Translations under genes and position numbers: made by a program
In this document: piece by piece, positions 60,895 through 64,000 of the stretch
How the letters are laid out: every line of letters begins with the position of its first letter
Numbering within the stretch: position 1 is the first letter of the stretch
Notes under the pieces: generated by a model
Seen by the model: only the letters and a program-made list of their open reading frames with translations
What the model was told of the DNA's origin: nothing
Databases searched by the model: none
Assembly (NCBI RefSeq): GCF_000801105.2
Contig: NC_079514.1
Span: forward strand, 45,760,515-45,824,514
Source of the DNA: Raphanus sativus
Taxonomy: Eukaryota; Streptophyta; Magnoliopsida; Brassicales; Brassicaceae
Direction of reading: 5' to 3'
Length of the DNA stretch: 64,000 nucleotides

Positions 60895-62052
60895 CTAGAT
60901 CTCGACCCGCACAACCGTGCGGGTGATTATTTTTATTTTTATACATGTAACTATCTATATTTACATTAGTGATATATAATTTTAATATTTACCAAATTAT
61001 TAAGTTTTATAGCGTTTTTCAAATATAACAATTTTATAGCTTGCGTGCAGTAATTTATTTATTTTTGTTTCAAATTATTAGTGATATATCTCTTATTAAA
61101 ACATGAACATTAATTAAAATATTACATTCTTTGATATTTACGATAAAATCCATTCAAATTAATATTAACTTAGATATTAATTTCCTTAAAAGTATACTTG
61201 TATTTTAGGTTCTGATCATACATATATGTTAAATCTAATTATTTATATGATTTAAATATTTGACTGAATAAATGTAATTTATGCTAATGACAAAATTGGT
61301 ATAATATCTATTGCATTTTCAAAATTGCACAAGATAAAAGATACAAAACAATCACCTTAACGAATAGTATATGAATATGGTTTATATAAAAATAAACTTG
61401 ATTATATTTTTGTAAACGAAACAGACATATACTTCTATTATCGAAATATGAAACAAAACCATTTTATTATATTTAATAACATTTAAAATAGCACTTAAAA
61501 TAGAAACCGAAAGCACTTTTAAAATAGCATTTGTATACCTATTGTTCATATTGATGACATATTTTTCAATCATGTGATACAAATATTAACAAATCTTAAT
61601 TGTTAGAGATCAAAGATTTAATTGAAAAATATTATATAAATTTATATCACAAACTAATACAAAATTGTACATGGGTTTAATATAATTACAAAATTAAGTA
61701 GATACTTAAAATGTTTATTTTAATAAAAATAAAATATGCATCTAGTCTATTATTAGTTACAAAATTAATTAAATATTTAAAAGCTTTGTAAAGTGAAAAA
61801 TGAATTATAACATTAATATTTTAAATAAATACGAATATATATATTTATATAGTAAATAAATAGATTTGAAAATATTTTATTTGGATGTAATTAAGAGAAA
61901 ATCTAGGAATATCTATTAATAATTTATTAAGGAAACAAATATGTCTATGTATATCATTAATGAATGAATAAGTTGTGATTTCTAGTAAGGGTCCATTTTA
62001 TTAAATATCACACATGAAAGAGAAGTCATGACTTCTCTTTTAATATAATAGA
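60895..62052 (-). mobile_element. Helitron, 1.16 kb, minus strand, first of a head-to-tail row
   Basis: 5' end TCTATTATATTAAAAGAG at 62052 (minus strand); 3' end with a hairpin (60906-60923, arms cccgcac and gtgcggg), GTCGAGAT and CTAG at 60895-60898, followed by T. Non-coding. Its 5' end abuts the 3' CTAG of the next Helitron. Confidence 0.75.
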
Positions 62053-63269
62053 CTAGAGTTTGACCCGCCTTTTCAAAGGGCGGATACGATTTTTTTTTGT
62101 CATCATCCTATGTATTTATCTTCTTCATTTGTTAAATGTTTGAGATTGGTTTAGTCAAGAAATTTATTAACCCATCTTTTTATTCATCAATATGTTTAAA
62201 TATAATGTTTGGCTTTTGGTTTTGGTTTTAGGTTGTTTTTCTTTTTGGATTTTGGTTTTAGTTTGATTATAATTTTTTCTTTTTTGGTTCAAGAGATATA
62301 TAAACCGTTCAGTTATTTATGAAAAATAACTTAATATAATTATACTTGTGTTTACCTGATCCGGATCTATGGGCTTAGTTTTTTTCCCAAAAATTTATTT
62401 ACTGAAAATTAGAAATTTCATACATGTATTTTTATTACAAATTGTTTTTATAGATACATAAATTAAAATTAACAAATAGAATTTGTTTAAAATAAGACAA
62501 ATCATTTATAAACCCCGTCATTATTAATTTTACTTATATTTAAAACTGTAAATTATAGAAAAAAATATTTTTAATTTTTATATTGGTAAAGTTTTATTTT
62601 TATTATTATATAAACAAAATATACTTCATTCAACCCGTATTATACTATATCGAATTATTTTTTAATACTCAAATTTAAATATGTAATTATTTCTTATTTT
62701 ATATATCTTACTTTAATATTTTATATTAATACGTTGAAGTATGTGGTAAAATTCATGAATGTGTGTTATTCTTTAATTTTATGATTTATAACAAATTTAA
62801 TAAATTAATTAAGTTACTTTATATTTATTAGTTTATTTATTAATTTAATTATGAATATAGACATTACGTGAATATTATTTTTTATTCTATAATGAAAGAA
62901 TTAATATTTGTTAATAATTTATTTAATATTAATTACGATTTTTTATTTAAAAATAAATATTAAAAAGAAATTTTGTTTACATCTTAAATAAAAAGACTTT
63001 AAAATATAACGCATATGCTTTTTAGTTGTATGACTTTTTTTTTTTTATGAAATAAGACTATACAATCTTGTGGATCATGAACTATTAACAAAGTTAATTG
63101 TTGTGATTTGGCATTAGTTTATTTTGTTATCAATTATCTATTATAATATTTATGTTTTATATTTAGATTATTTAGATTTAAAATTTAATTTTCTTATTCA
63201 CATTAGACATTAATAATACTTAAAGATTTTCAGTTTAGGATATAACTCGTAAACTGAAATTTTATACTG
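62053..63269 (-). mobile_element. Helitron, second of the row, 3' end at 62053
   Basis: CTAG at 62053-62056 (minus strand), preceded by a hairpin (arms ccgccttt and aaagggcgg). The 3' flanking T is the first base of the neighbouring Helitron, as expected if it inserted at the A/T junction created by that element. The 5' end is not clearly defined; the right limit is set by the next terminus. Confidence 0.6.
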
Positions 63270-64000
63270 CTAGATTTTGATCCGCGCTTTCAAAGCGCAT
63301 GATTACTTTCGAAACATTTCAAAATTTATTTTATATACATATGTATTCTTATACATTTATATTTATAAATGAAACTTTATATTTTAAAATCCGACCCGAC
63401 CCGCAGTTAAATTGACAAATTGTGTGGTCTCGTATGTAGTTCGGTTTAGTTTAAAAAAATATTATTTAAAAAATCCTATAAACCCGTAAAAATAACTAAA
63501 ACTGGGGATCTGGCTACCGGTTGAACTGATAGATGATCCAATTTGAAATTCGGTTTGACCTAAATTATTATAGTCAAATTAAATTTTTATTTTGTTGTAA
63601 GGTTAATAGATCAATATTCGAGAGGATGCATACTAAAAATGAAATATATGTGAGCATTAATAATTTGTATATATTTTTATTATAATTTAATGATTTATGT
63701 TTGTAAATATAATTTTAATTTATTTAATTAGTTTACTTTTATTATTCACATGTTATTTGATTTTTTTTTTGTTTATGACTTATTTTAAGTTTAAATTTAA
63801 TTTCATTATTCGCATTAGAAATGTAAATATTTAGTAATTTTAATCTTATATATATTTTTTATTATATATATATAATTATGTTTTACAACTAATTAAACCA
63901 TTGATCCACACTCTCTTGCATCAATATATGTTAATGTTATGTTTTATGATATAATTGTGTTAATATATTTGTTGAATTAGTTAATATTTAATAAATATAT
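63270..64000 (-). mobile_element. Helitron, third of the row, 3' end at 63270, runs off the window
   Basis: CTAG at 63270-63273 (minus strand), preceded by ATC/GATC context and a hairpin gcgctttcaaagcgc. The 3' flank is C rather than T, so this terminus is slightly atypical. The rest is AT-rich without a gene; a block at 63380-63560 with ccgacccgaccc and ggttgaact motifs resembles 19180-19320. Confidence 0.55.

Overview
The window is plant nuclear DNA, most likely from a Brassica-like crucifer. The gene set is plant-specific: a nepenthesin-type aspartic protease, a GH32 cell-wall invertase with the 9-nt mini-exon, and a GIR-type zinc-ribbon protein. Introns are short and AT-rich, intergenic DNA is very AT-rich, and Helitrons have termini of the crucifer type. 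From memory, the gene order (aspartic protease, small unknown protein, UEV1D, GIR-like, ubiquitin-eL40, cell-wall invertase, nicastrin) matches Arabidopsis chromosome 3 around At3g52500 to At3g52640, with several Arabidopsis loci missing. No alignment was run.

Layout. 1-10.4 kb is gene-free: a Helitron 3' end, a hAT-type non-autonomous element with 8-bp target duplication, a Stowaway MITE, two foldback elements and a decayed LINE tail. 10.4-11.9 kb is an intronless aspartic protease (minus). A hAT MITE (14.13-14.51 kb) and a 127-aa protein gene (15.37 kb) follow. 16.5-20.3 kb is a Helitron of about 3.8 kb with both termini; it carries a broken genomic copy of a formin FH2 region, a nested SINE and another dispersed repeat. 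21.3-26.6 kb holds a poly(A)-tailed retroposon, two decayed LINE ends (one bracketed by an inverted repeat) and a second hAT MITE. 27.2-36.0 kb has UEV1D (minus, four exons), a GIR-like gene (minus), an apparently headless RPA70-like fragment (plus) and a four-exon ubiquitin-eL40 gene (plus) with site II and telo-box promoter motifs. 36.6-37.8 kb is a second poly(A)-tailed retroposon with a 21-bp target duplication, lying between the convergent ubiquitin and invertase genes. 37.9-40.4 kb is the six-exon invertase (minus).

40.8-51.1 kb is a transposon block: Helitron ends and short tandem Helitrons, a 1.3-kb Helitron, a Ty1/Copia element with matching 317-bp LTRs whose polyprotein frame is broken by one stop, an LTR fragment and a small TIR element. 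51.7-56.6 kb is the many-exon nicastrin gene (minus). 57-64 kb is again transposon-derived: a LINE with a nested solo LTR, an inverted copy of the dispersed repeat, and a head-to-tail row of minus-strand Helitrons.

The host genes do not form an operon-like unit. Their products act in secreted proteolysis, Lys63-linked ubiquitin signalling, ribosome and ubiquitin supply, apoplastic sucrose cleavage and gamma-secretase-type membrane proteolysis. The distinctive feature of the window is the density of well-bounded mobile elements, especially Helitrons. I found no CRISPR array, rRNA gene or convincing intact tRNA gene.
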